Part shown: one piece after another, positions 1 through 5,832 of the stretch
Numbering within the stretch: position 1 is the stretch's first letter
Layout: each line of letters begins with the position of its first letter
NCBI GenBank assembly: GCA_026389735.1
Contig: JAPLHH010000177.1
Location: 1 to 6,891 of the forward strand
Reading direction: 5' to 3'
Length of the DNA stretch: 6,891 nt
Origin: Chloroflexota bacterium
GTDB taxonomy: Bacteria > Chloroflexota > Dehalococcoidia > GIF9 > UBA5620
Program-made: the position numbers and the translations under genes
The notes under the pieces: generated by a model
The model's database searches: none
Told to the model about the DNA's origin: nothing
What the model saw: only the letters and a program-made list of their open reading frames with translations

Positions 1-23
1 AACTATTTCAAATTCTCTAAATA

Positions 24-40
24 CCAATGACCCAAACATC
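24..40. repeat. Direct repeat, left copy (partner at 229-245)
   Basis: CCAATGACCCAAACATC at 24-40 recurs as CCAATGACCAAAACATC at 229-245, with one mismatch in 17. The two copies bracket the nested palindromic block at 48-203. A shorter relative, ACAATGACCA, lies at 369-378. The shared AATGAC core resembles the outer end of the CGCAATGACA repeat family, so these may be decayed repeat ends rather than a target-site duplication. Confidence 0.55.
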
Positions 41-47
41 CAAAGGA

Positions 48-203
48 CTGTCATTCTGAGGGAGCCCTTCACTTTTTGTCATTCTGAGGGAGTGGAACGA
101 CCAAAGAATCTTGGCGAAACTTTGAGCTCCTTCCCCTTCACTTCCTTCACTTCGTTCAGGACTCAGGGTCAGGATGACAGGTGGTAAGGGCTCAGTATGA
201 CAG
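48..203. repeat. Type A palindromic repeat, split by a nested copy
   Basis: The left arm at about 48-70 (CTGTCATTCTGAG followed by GGAGCCCTT) pairs with the right arm at about 185-203 (AAGGGCTCAGTATGACAG). The CCCTT/AAGGG extension shows that these two arms belong together, although about 115 bases separate them. The space between is occupied by another complete element of the same type at 77-179. The simplest reading is an older element interrupted by a younger one; recombination between copies is an alternative. Confidence 0.6.
77..179. repeat. Type A palindromic repeat, inner copy
   Basis: It begins TGTCATTCTGAGGGAG at 77 and continues through AACGACCAAAGAATCTT. It ends with TCAGGATGACA at 169-179, the complement of the start with one change. 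The right half is longer than in the copy at 417-492: CTTCA and TCAGG units are repeated between about 136 and 175, suggesting local slippage. No transposase lies nearby, so if mobile it was moved in trans. Confidence 0.65.
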
Positions 204-228
204 GGTAAGGAGTCCAGGAGCTCAATTG

Positions 229-245
229 CCAATGACCAAAACATC
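229..245. repeat. Direct repeat, right copy (partner at 24-40)
   Basis: CCAATGACCAAAACATC matches 16 of 17 bases of the copy at 24-40. Together the pair encloses the nested type A palindromes. See the left copy for interpretation. Confidence 0.55.
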
Positions 246-272
246 GGGGTTTACTACCGCGAGCGTTTTCCC

Positions 273-352
273 TGTCATTGCGAGCGAAGCGTGGCAATCC
301 CTGTCATGATCCCCCTGAGATTGCCACGTCGCTAACGCTCCTCGCAATGACA
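273..352. repeat. Type B palindromic repeat (TGTCATTGCGAG family), upstream copy
   Basis: The outer arms TGTCATTGCGAG (273-284) and CTCGCAATGACA (341-352) are perfect 12-base complements. A second, inner perfect pair is CGTGGCAATC (290-299) with GATTGCCACG (319-328). The whole could fold as a long, interrupted hairpin of about 80 bases. It is the same family as the copy after hemC at 6770-6852. It shares the TGTCATT terminus with the type A elements but differs in the next bases (GCGAG versus CTGAG). It has no coding content, so it is probably a non-autonomous dispersed repeat of REP or MITE kind. Confidence 0.75.
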
Positions 353-416
353 TAATAAAAAGGCCCTAACAATGACCAGAAGCGCCCTCCCTTATCATTG
401 CAAGCCCTTTGCCCTT

Positions 417-492
417 TGTCATTCTGAGGGAGCTGAGCGACCGAAGAATCTCATCCCTTGCCTTGAGATCCTTCGCTTCGCTCAGGATGACA
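417..492. repeat. Type A palindromic repeat, copy nearest the operon
   Basis: This is the cleanest type A copy. The outer arms TGTCATTCTGAG (417-428) and CTCAGGATGACA (481-492) pair in 11 of 12 positions. The inner arms CGAAGAATCTC (442-452) and GAGATCCTTCG (465-475) pair in 10 of 11. The right half contains CTTCGCTTCGCTC, also present in the type B copy downstream of hemC, so the two families are related mosaics. It ends about 100 bases before the ahbC start and so probably lies just upstream of the promoter. Confidence 0.75.
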
Positions 493-577
493 GTTGTCAC
501 TGTCCTTAGGATTTGTTATTTACGACGTGGAATAGGCCGGCAGGGACAGAAAATAGCCGAAAGGTAAGATTTGGAAG

Positions 578-583
578 TATAAT
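578..583 (+). promoter_or_regulatory. Candidate -10 promoter element before ahbC
   Basis: TATAAT, a perfect sigma-70-type -10 hexamer, lies at 578-583. At 16-18 bases upstream there is no good -35 box; the best-spaced sequence, around 555-560, is AGCCGA. If this hexamer is used, transcription would start near 589-592, almost on the ahbC start codon at 593, implying a leaderless or nearly leaderless message. The alternative is a promoter further upstream, for example TTGTCA (494-499) with a weak TATTTA (517-522), giving a leader of about 65 bases with GGAAG (573-577) as a distant ribosome-binding site. Both are guesses from sequence alone. Confidence 0.35.
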
Positions 584-592
584 AACCATGGC

Positions 593-1756
593 ATGATATC
601 TGTTTCAAGATTGTTGTGCGATGCGATTGGGCCAGGCGACAGCCTTCGCTACGGCAGGCAATATCCAGCCGCTGATAGACAACGACCAATCGTCGTCTGG
701 AATTGCACCAGAAAATGCAACCTCAATTGTGTCCATTGCTACAGCAGCGCTGGCGACAAAGACCCCGCTGAAGTTTTAAACACTGAGCAGGCAAAATCGT
801 TCATACGTGACCTGGCAGATTTCGGTGTGCCGGTGATATTGTTCTCGGGCGGTGAGCCATTGCTCAGAGAAGATATCTTTGAGCTTGCCAACTTCGCCAG
901 GGAACAAGGGATAAGGACTGTCCTATCCACAAACGGTACTCTTATCTCCAAGGAAGTGGCTAAGAAAATAAGGAATGTCGGCTTTGCCGAGGTAGGCATC
1001 AGCCTGGATGGCATCGGTGACAAAAACGACCAATTCCGCAGCAAAAAAGGTGCCTACGAAACCGCTTTGCAGGGTATCCGAAACTGCATCGCTCTAGGAC
1101 TAAGAGTATCTTTGAGACTGACCATCACTCTCTCAAACTATATGGAAATACCTGCTATCTTCGACCTTGTAGAAAGAGAAGAGGTAAAGCGGGTCTGTTT
1201 TTACCATCTCGTCTACGTTGGTCGGGGAAGTGACCTCAGCACAGACGACTTGAACCATTCCCAAACCAGGGCAATATTTGACCTAATCTGTGACCGCACC
1301 GTAGACCTTTATGAACGCGGCATGCCCAAAGAAGTCCTTACCGTGGATAATCACGCCGACGGTGTTTACCTTTATCTTAAGCTGAGGAAACAAGACCCAG
1401 CCCGTGCTGAGAAAGTATTGGCTTTGCTCCGGGCTAATGGCGGTAACAATTCGGGCATCCGAATAGGAGCAGTTGACGAATTGGGGAATGTCCACGCCGA
1501 CCAATTCTGGCAACACTACTCCTTCGGCAACGTACGCCAGCGGAAATTCGGCGATATCTGGCTGGATATATCAGACCAATTGATGCGTGGGCTTAAGAGC
1601 CGAAAGGGATTGCTTAAGGGGCGCTGCACTAAATGCCAGCACCTCGACTTGTGCAACGGCAACCTGCGGGTACGAGCTGAGGCGGTTTTTGGCGACATCT
1701 GGGCTGAAGACCCGACGTGTTATCTGACAGACAGCGAGATTGGACTTGTTCAATGA
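593..1756 (+). CDS. ahbC: 12,18-didecarboxysiroheme deacetylase AhbC (radical SAM)
   Basis: AhbC removes the two acetate side chains of 12,18-didecarboxysiroheme to give Fe-coproporphyrin III, the penultimate step of siroheme-dependent heme synthesis, using SAM radical chemistry in the cytoplasm. The 387-residue protein opens with a family-like N-terminus (ISVSRLLC then SLRYGR, residues 2-22). The CX3CX2C [4Fe-4S] motif is C42, C46 and C49, with GGEPL at 86-90. The C-terminus has a second cysteine set (C345, C348, C354, C376) fitting an auxiliary Fe-S cluster, followed by the family-like end CYLTDSEIG. An additional cysteine, C38, sits four residues before the motif. The start at 593 is preferred because an upstream ATG at 588 meets a stop after two codons and the family N-terminus begins here. 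No strong Shine-Dalgarno is near; GGAAG is 15 bases away. Its stop overlaps ahbD by ATGA. NirJ of heme d1 synthesis is the closest alternative, but the AhbD and AhbA-AhbB neighbours argue for heme b. Confidence 0.9.
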   Translation: MISVSRLLCDAIGPGDSLRYGRQYPAADRQRPIVVWNCTRKCNLNCVHCYSSAGDKDPAEVLNTEQAKSFIRDLADFGVPVILFSGGEPLLREDIFELANFAREQGIRTVLSTNGTLISKEVAKKIRNVGFAEVGISLDGIGDKNDQFRSKKGAYETALQGIRNCIALGLRVSLRLTITLSNYMEIPAIFDLVEREEVKRVCFYHLVYVGRGSDLSTDDLNHSQTRAIFDLICDRTVDLYERGMPKEVLTVDNHADGVYLYLKLRKQDPARAEKVLALLRANGGNNSGIRIGAVDELGNVHADQFWQHYSFGNVRQRKFGDIWLDISDQLMRGLKSRKGLLKGRCTKCQHLDLCNGNLRVRAEAVFGDIWAEDPTCYLTDSEIGLVQ

Positions 1757-2889
1757 CAAGAGAAATGGTTAGAGAGAGCCAAGTGGAAAAGGAAAACATC
1801 ACCCCTAGACTGCAGATGGTAGCCTGGGAGATAACACGAAGCTGTAACCTGTTTTGCGCCCACTGCCGCTCCTCCTCTACTGCTAGCGCTTATGAAAACG
1901 AACTTTCCACCGAAGAATGTCTCCACCTGATAGATGGCATACTGGAGGTGGGCAAACCTGTTCTAATCCTCAGTGGTGGCGAACCTCTTCTACGCCACGA
2001 CCTTTTCCAGACAGCAAAATACGCGGTGGGGAAAGGGCTGCGGGTAGTTATGGGCACCAACGGTACCCTCATCACCGAGGAGGTCGCTGCTAAACTGAAG
2101 ACAATCCCCATATCGAGGGTGGCTGTCAGCATAGATTTTCCCACGCCCGAACTTCAGGACAAGTTCCGTGGCAAAGCAGGAGCTTTCCAGGCGGCTATGG
2201 CAGGGATTGACCGATTACGCCAGGCAGGCATCGAAGTCCAGATTAACAGCACCATCACCAGACTAAATGTCAGGCACCTGAATGAGCTGCTGAACCTTGC
2301 CCTTGAAGCAGGGGCCGTGGCTTTCCATCCATTTATGCTGGTGCCGACAGGTCGGGGCAAAGGGCTTGAAGCGGTAGGGATGTCCCCAGAAGAATATGAA
2401 CAAACGCTAAACTGGGTTTATGATAAGCAGAAAGGGCTGGAAAACAGGATATTCTTTAAGCCGACAGATGCCCCTCATTACCAACGGATAGTCAGACAGA
2501 GAGGCAGCAGAGCCAATCCACAAGGAGTATTGCTTGGTGAGAAATCAGCAACGAAGGCTAGAAAGGATGCCATGAATTCTATGACACGCGGCTGTCTGAC
2601 TGGGACTGGTTTTTGCTTCATCTCCCATCGGGGCAGGGTGCAGGGGTGTGGCTATCTCAATGTGGAAGCCGGGAATATAAGAGACAAGAGCTTCAGCGAA
2701 ATCTGGATGAATTCCACACTGTTCCGTGAACTGAGAGACCTGTCGAACATCAAGGGGAAGTGCGGCATCTGTGAATACAAGAGGGTCTGCGGCGGCTGCC
2801 GAGCCAGAGCCTACGAATCCACCGGCGATTACCTCGAGGCTGAGCCTTACTGCATTTATGAGCCGGTCACATTACGAAAGAACAGGTAA
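1753..2889 (+). CDS. ahbD: Heme b synthase AhbD (radical SAM Fe-coproporphyrin III decarboxylase)
   Basis: AhbD oxidatively decarboxylates two propionates of Fe-coproporphyrin III to vinyl groups, giving heme b, the last step of the Ahb route. From the chosen start the protein has 378 residues. The radical SAM motif is C31, C35 and C38 (CNLFCAHC), with GGEPLL at 75-80. A family-like stretch PTGRGK lies at 198-203 and APHYQRIVRQR at 240-250. The C-terminal SPASM/twitch-like part has C281, C288, C299, then CGICEYKRVCGGC (C337, C340, C346, C349) and C367, which would hold an auxiliary [4Fe-4S] cluster. An in-frame ATG at 1717 would add 12 residues inside ahbC. I chose 1753 because it forms the same ATGA overlap seen at three other junctions; 1765 is also possible. 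AhbD and AhbC are paralogues lying side by side. One mild oddity is SIDFP at 126-130, where SIDGP is more usual in radical SAM proteins. Confidence 0.9.
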   Translation: MTREMVRESQVEKENITPRLQMVAWEITRSCNLFCAHCRSSSTASAYENELSTEECLHLIDGILEVGKPVLILSGGEPLLRHDLFQTAKYAVGKGLRVVMGTNGTLITEEVAAKLKTIPISRVAVSIDFPTPELQDKFRGKAGAFQAAMAGIDRLRQAGIEVQINSTITRLNVRHLNELLNLALEAGAVAFHPFMLVPTGRGKGLEAVGMSPEEYEQTLNWVYDKQKGLENRIFFKPTDAPHYQRIVRQRGSRANPQGVLLGEKSATKARKDAMNSMTRGCLTGTGFCFISHRGRVQGCGYLNVEAGNIRDKSFSEIWMNSTLFRELRDLSNIKGKCGICEYKRVCGGCRARAYESTGDYLEAEPYCIYEPVTLRKNR

Positions 2890-2897
2890 ACATAAGA

Positions 2898-3893
2898 ATG
2901 CCGACAAAGATCGATAATGTTGACAAAAACCTGCTGAACATCATCCAGGCAGAGTTCCCCCTGAGCCGAGAGCCGTTCGCTGCCTTGGGACTACACCTAA
3001 ACGTTAACTGTAATGAGGTAATCCAGAGAATAGAGAGGCTAAAATCAGGAGGAATCATACGCCTGATAGGTCCCGTTTTTAATCCAAAAAGGCTCGGCTA
3101 CCGGACTACCTTGGTAGCAGTGGAAGTACCCGTGGAACGGCTGGATAAGGCAGAACAAATCGTCAGCACACATCCGATGGTGAGCCATTGCTACGAACGC
3201 GACCATGACTTCAACCTTTGGTTCACATTGGCCATGCCTGCAAAAGAAGACATAGAGAGCGAGGTACACAAGCTGGGCAGCAGAATCAAGGCCGAGGAAA
3301 TATTAAACCTACCGGCAGTAAGAATTTTCAAGATAGGAGCTTATTTCAATCTCGGCGGAAGTCATGCATCAATGCCAAATATGGTCGCCAGCAACAATAG
3401 GCTTTCAAATATAGATTCTGAGCTATCTCCCACCGACCGGGCTGTCATCAATGAATTGCAGCAAGACCTACCCCTAAATGAAAAACCGTTCGACCTAATA
3501 TCAGCAAGACTTTCGATGGACGTTGACAAATTTCTCAGCCGCTGCCAGGCTCTTTTGCAGTGCGGAATTATGCGACGCTTCAGCGCCTCTATCAACCACA
3601 GCAAACTTGGATTTACGGCCAACGCTATGGCTTGCTGGAACATGCCAACTGATATAATAGAGGCAACAGGTAAGAAGATAGCCAAGTTTCCGGAGATAAG
3701 TCACTGCTATGAAAGGCAGACAAGTCCCCTCTGGCCTTATAATCTATTTGCCATGATACATGCTGCCACCAAAGAGACCTGTCGAGCCATAGCTGATAGA
3801 ATATGCTCAGAGACCGGGCTTGATAAGAATGGCTTGGTTTTGCTTTTCAGCACCAAAGAGATAAAAAAGACGAGGGTTCGATATACGCTATGA
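2898..3893 (+). CDS. ahbAB: Siroheme decarboxylase, AhbA-AhbB fused in one chain (Lrp/AsnC-like)
   Basis: Siroheme decarboxylase removes CO2 from the C12 and C18 acetates of siroheme to give 12,18-didecarboxysiroheme. In well-known systems it is made of two small subunits, AhbA and AhbB. Here one 331-residue protein holds two homologous halves. Half 1 (about 5-155) has a winged-helix-like start (LLNIIQAEFPLSREPF), then HCYER (97-101) and NLWFT (106-110), as in AhbA-type domains. Half 2 (about 175-331) repeats the pattern: VINELQQDLPLNEKPF, then HCYER (269-273) and WPYNLF (279-284), as in AhbB-type domains. A polar Ser/Asn-rich linker (about 155-174) joins them. The gene begins 8 bases after ahbD and ends in an ATGA overlap with the next gene. 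It could be mislabelled as an Lrp/AsnC regulator, but the Ahb neighbours and duplicated HCYER motifs support an enzyme. NirDL-type fusions in heme d1 synthesis are the nearest analogue. Confidence 0.88.
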   Translation: MPTKIDNVDKNLLNIIQAEFPLSREPFAALGLHLNVNCNEVIQRIERLKSGGIIRLIGPVFNPKRLGYRTTLVAVEVPVERLDKAEQIVSTHPMVSHCYERDHDFNLWFTLAMPAKEDIESEVHKLGSRIKAEEILNLPAVRIFKIGAYFNLGGSHASMPNMVASNNRLSNIDSELSPTDRAVINELQQDLPLNEKPFDLISARLSMDVDKFLSRCQALLQCGIMRRFSASINHSKLGFTANAMACWNMPTDIIEATGKKIAKFPEISHCYERQTSPLWPYNLFAMIHAATKETCRAIADRICSETGLDKNGLVLLFSTKEIKKTRVRYTL

Positions 3894-4555
3894 AAAGGGA
3901 TGAGCAAGCATCTACATACTATCCTATTTTACTGAATATTCAAGGTAGGAAGTGCCTGGTGGTCGGTGGGGGCCCAGTAGCTTTGCGCAAGGCAAAGGCA
4001 CTTCTAGAGCACGGTGCTAATGTGGAGGTTGTCGGTCCCATCTTATGTCCAGAGCTAAATCAGCTGGCAACAGATGGAGTCATACGAACCATCCAAAGGG
4101 ACTACAAGTCAGAGGATTTGCAGCACGCCTTTATCGCCATAGCTGCAACCGATAATGCCAAAACGAATGAACGCGTGGCTGCCGAGGCCAGACGCCGAGG
4201 AGCCTTGGTGAATGTGGTAGACGACCCGAAAAACTCCGACTTTATTGTCCCTTCTTACTTAAAGCGTGGTGATGTTATCGTCGCTGTCTCCACATCCGGC
4301 AGAAGCCCGGCGCTGGCCCGCAAAATCAGGAGCGAACTGGGAAAGAACTTCAAAGCCGAATATGAACAGTTAGCCGTAATTGCTGACGAAGTTCGCTCTA
4401 CGCTGAAGCAACAGGGGATTACAGTCAGCAGCGATATCTGGCAAGAAGTCCTGAGCTTAAATTCACTTATAGAACTGCTGAGACAGGGCAAAAACCAAGA
4501 AGCCAAAGAAATCATGCTTACGAGATTGAAGACGCTGGAACAAAATAAGCCATGA
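3890..4555 (+). CDS. sirC: Precorrin-2 dehydrogenase / possible sirohydrochlorin ferrochelatase
   Basis: This family (SirC, Met8, N-terminal part of CysG) oxidises precorrin-2 to sirohydrochlorin with NAD+; some members also insert Fe2+ to make siroheme, the substrate of the upstream decarboxylase. The 221-residue protein is the length of a stand-alone enzyme, without the CysG methyltransferase half. It starts YYPILLNIQGRKCLVVGGG, with the nucleotide-binding GGGPVALRK at 26-34. AATDNAKTNERV (85-96) is followed by NVVDDPK (108-114), whose D111 aligns with the catalytic Asp104 of E. coli CysG, and by FIVPS (118-122). VAVSTSGRSPALAR (131-144) matches the CysG stretch around Ser128, where this protein has T135. 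No separate chelatase (CbiX/SirB type) is in the window, so a bifunctional role is plausible but not shown. The start overlaps the ahbAB stop by ATGA, with GAGGG 13 bases upstream as a weak ribosome-binding site. Confidence 0.88.
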   Translation: MKRDEQASTYYPILLNIQGRKCLVVGGGPVALRKAKALLEHGANVEVVGPILCPELNQLATDGVIRTIQRDYKSEDLQHAFIAIAATDNAKTNERVAAEARRRGALVNVVDDPKNSDFIVPSYLKRGDVIVAVSTSGRSPALARKIRSELGKNFKAEYEQLAVIADEVRSTLKQQGITVSSDIWQEVLSLNSLIELLRQGKNQEAKEIMLTRLKTLEQNKP

Positions 4556-5832
4556 AGAAGCCACTTGAAATGCAGATTCATGTGGTGGGCGTGAATCACA
4601 GCACAACGCCGATTGAAATTAGGGAGAGGCTGGCAGTTAGCAGCTCCCATGTCCCTGATGCCTTGTCCCTGCTTCGAAAATACGTACCCCAGGGACTCAT
4701 ACTGTCTACCTGCAACCGGACTGAGGTCTACTCCATACCCAATAGAGGTGGTTCTTCCCAACCGGGCATAGATTTCCTTAAAGCCTGGGCAAATATCTCC
4801 AATGCCGACTTGCTACCCTACGTTTACTGCTACCATAGTGAAACAGCAGTCAGGCATCTCTTCCGCGTAGCCTCCGGCCTTGACTCGATGATTATCGGTG
4901 AGTTCGAGATCCTGGGACAGGTGAATCAGAGCTTAGAGGAAGCCAAGAAGGCTCGCATGGTGGAACATCCACTACGGAATCTTTTCCACCAAGCACTTAG
5001 AGTAGGCAGGCGTGTCAGGGAGAAGACAGGAATCAGCAAAAATGCTCTTTCCGTGAGCTCTGTGGCAGTTGCGCTAGCTGCCAAAGTCATCGGAGATTTG
5101 ACCAGATGCAAAGCCCTTGTCATCGGCACCGGCGAAGCCGGAAGACTAGTAGCCAAGGCGCTAAAAGAAAGAGGTATTTCACAGATTGCGACTACCAGCC
5201 GTTCCTATGACAAGGCTTCAACTCTTGCTGCAGCACTGGGCGGAAGCTCAGTCGATATAGGTAGTCTTGGGCAAGAGCTAGCTACCTGCGATATAGCCAT
5301 CAGTTGCACTGGAGCACCCCACCTTATACTTGACCTTAAGTCAGTGGAGAATGCTATGCGAGCTCGTTTCCATCGCCCCCTAGTGATTATTGATATCGCT
5401 GTCCCTCGGGATGTAGAACCTCAAGTAGGTCAGATTAGCAATGTATTTCTCTACGACATTGACGACTTCACTCATCTCTCAGAGCTCAACCGCAAACAGA
5501 GGGAAACCGAGATTGAAAAAGCTATGGAGATTATAGAGGCCGAAGTGAAGAGATTTACCTCCTGGTGGCAGGCTATGGAAGTGAAGCCGGTAATCAGCAG
5601 TCTGATGAGAAAGGCGGAAGACATACGCCAAACACAGCTTGATATGACCCTAAAAAAGATACGCCACCTCTCCGCAGAAGAGCAACAGAGCTTAGAGGCT
5701 ATGACTAAAGCCATAGTGCAAAAGATACTCCATGAGCCTATTCAGCACCTTAAGAACAATGCCCACAGGAGAGATGACTACATTACGCTGGTCAATGATA
5801 TTTTCCAGCTCGACAAGGACAAGCCCGAATGA
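4552..5832 (+). CDS. hemA: Glutamyl-tRNA reductase HemA
   Basis: HemA reduces glutamyl-tRNA(Glu) with NADPH to glutamate-1-semialdehyde, the committed first step of C5-pathway tetrapyrrole synthesis and usually its control point. The 426-residue length is normal. Motifs: IHVVGVNHSTTPIEIRE (9-25); LSTCNRTEVY (51-60) with the catalytic thioester cysteine C54; GLDSMIIGEFEILGQV (109-124); the Rossmann NADPH loop IGTGEAG (191-197); and a C-terminal helical dimerisation region (about 320-420). The ATG at 4552 forms an ATGA overlap with the preceding gene and has GGAA 11 bases upstream. An in-frame ATG at 4570 (MQIHVVG) matches the usual family N-terminus better, so the first six residues are uncertain. 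The gene lies mid-operon after the late-pathway genes, so supply of precursor and use of siroheme would be co-expressed. Nothing appears truncated. Confidence 0.95.
   Translation: MKKPLEMQIHVVGVNHSTTPIEIRERLAVSSSHVPDALSLLRKYVPQGLILSTCNRTEVYSIPNRGGSSQPGIDFLKAWANISNADLLPYVYCYHSETAVRHLFRVASGLDSMIIGEFEILGQVNQSLEEAKKARMVEHPLRNLFHQALRVGRRVREKTGISKNALSVSSVAVALAAKVIGDLTRCKALVIGTGEAGRLVAKALKERGISQIATTSRSYDKASTLAAALGGSSVDIGSLGQELATCDIAISCTGAPHLILDLKSVENAMRARFHRPLVIIDIAVPRDVEPQVGQISNVFLYDIDDFTHLSELNRKQRETEIEKAMEIIEAEVKRFTSWWQAMEVKPVISSLMRKAEDIRQTQLDMTLKKIRHLSAEEQQSLEAMTKAIVQKILHEPIQHLKNNAHRRDDYITLVNDIFQLDKDKPE

Larger units (their letters stand above)
1..592. other. Gene-free upstream region filled with palindromic repeats
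   Basis: No credible protein gene is visible here. The one long open frame, on the minus strand at 17-244, reads straight through the repeat arms and gives a low-complexity Ser/Glu-rich product typical of spurious calls in such repeats. What the region holds: a split palindromic element (48-203) with a second element nested in it (77-179), a different palindrome at 273-352, a third copy of the first type at 417-492, a decayed arm near 393-404, and a 17-base direct repeat (24-40 and 229-245). The unique part, about 493-592, is the only space left for promoter and leader of the operon. No tRNA, riboswitch or CRISPR pattern was recognised. Confidence 0.8.

Noticed and set aside
17..244. Minus-strand open frame of 75 codons in the upstream region
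   Set aside because: It runs through the palindromic repeat arms, and its product (Ser/Pro/Glu-rich, with SPERSEGSEGEG) is a translated repeat. It shows no domain and no ribosome-binding site that I could trust.
271..492. CRISPR array
   Set aside because: The repeated units are long palindromes in two different families with irregular spacing, and there are no uniform spacers or cas genes.
500..549. Operator-like dyad CTGTCC (500-505) and GGACAG (544-549)
   Set aside because: Only six bases pair across a 38-base gap, which is easily expected by chance; no known regulator motif was recognised.
593..2889. Heme d1 biosynthesis (NirJ-type) for the two radical SAM genes
   Set aside because: The N-terminus of the first and the C-terminal cysteine pattern of the second look like AhbC and AhbD, and no nirS, nirF, nirN or nirE is present in the window.
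2898..3893. Calling the third gene an Lrp/AsnC transcription regulator of the operon
   Set aside because: Both halves have the HCYER motif and siroheme decarboxylase-like NLWFT or WPYNLF stretches, and the gene sits between ahbD and the siroheme-forming enzyme. A regulatory side role cannot be excluded but nothing here shows it.
4255..4761. Minus-strand open frame of 168 codons across the sirC/hemA junction
   Set aside because: It is antisense to two well-supported genes whose conserved motifs fill the plus strand, and the product shows no recognisable family.
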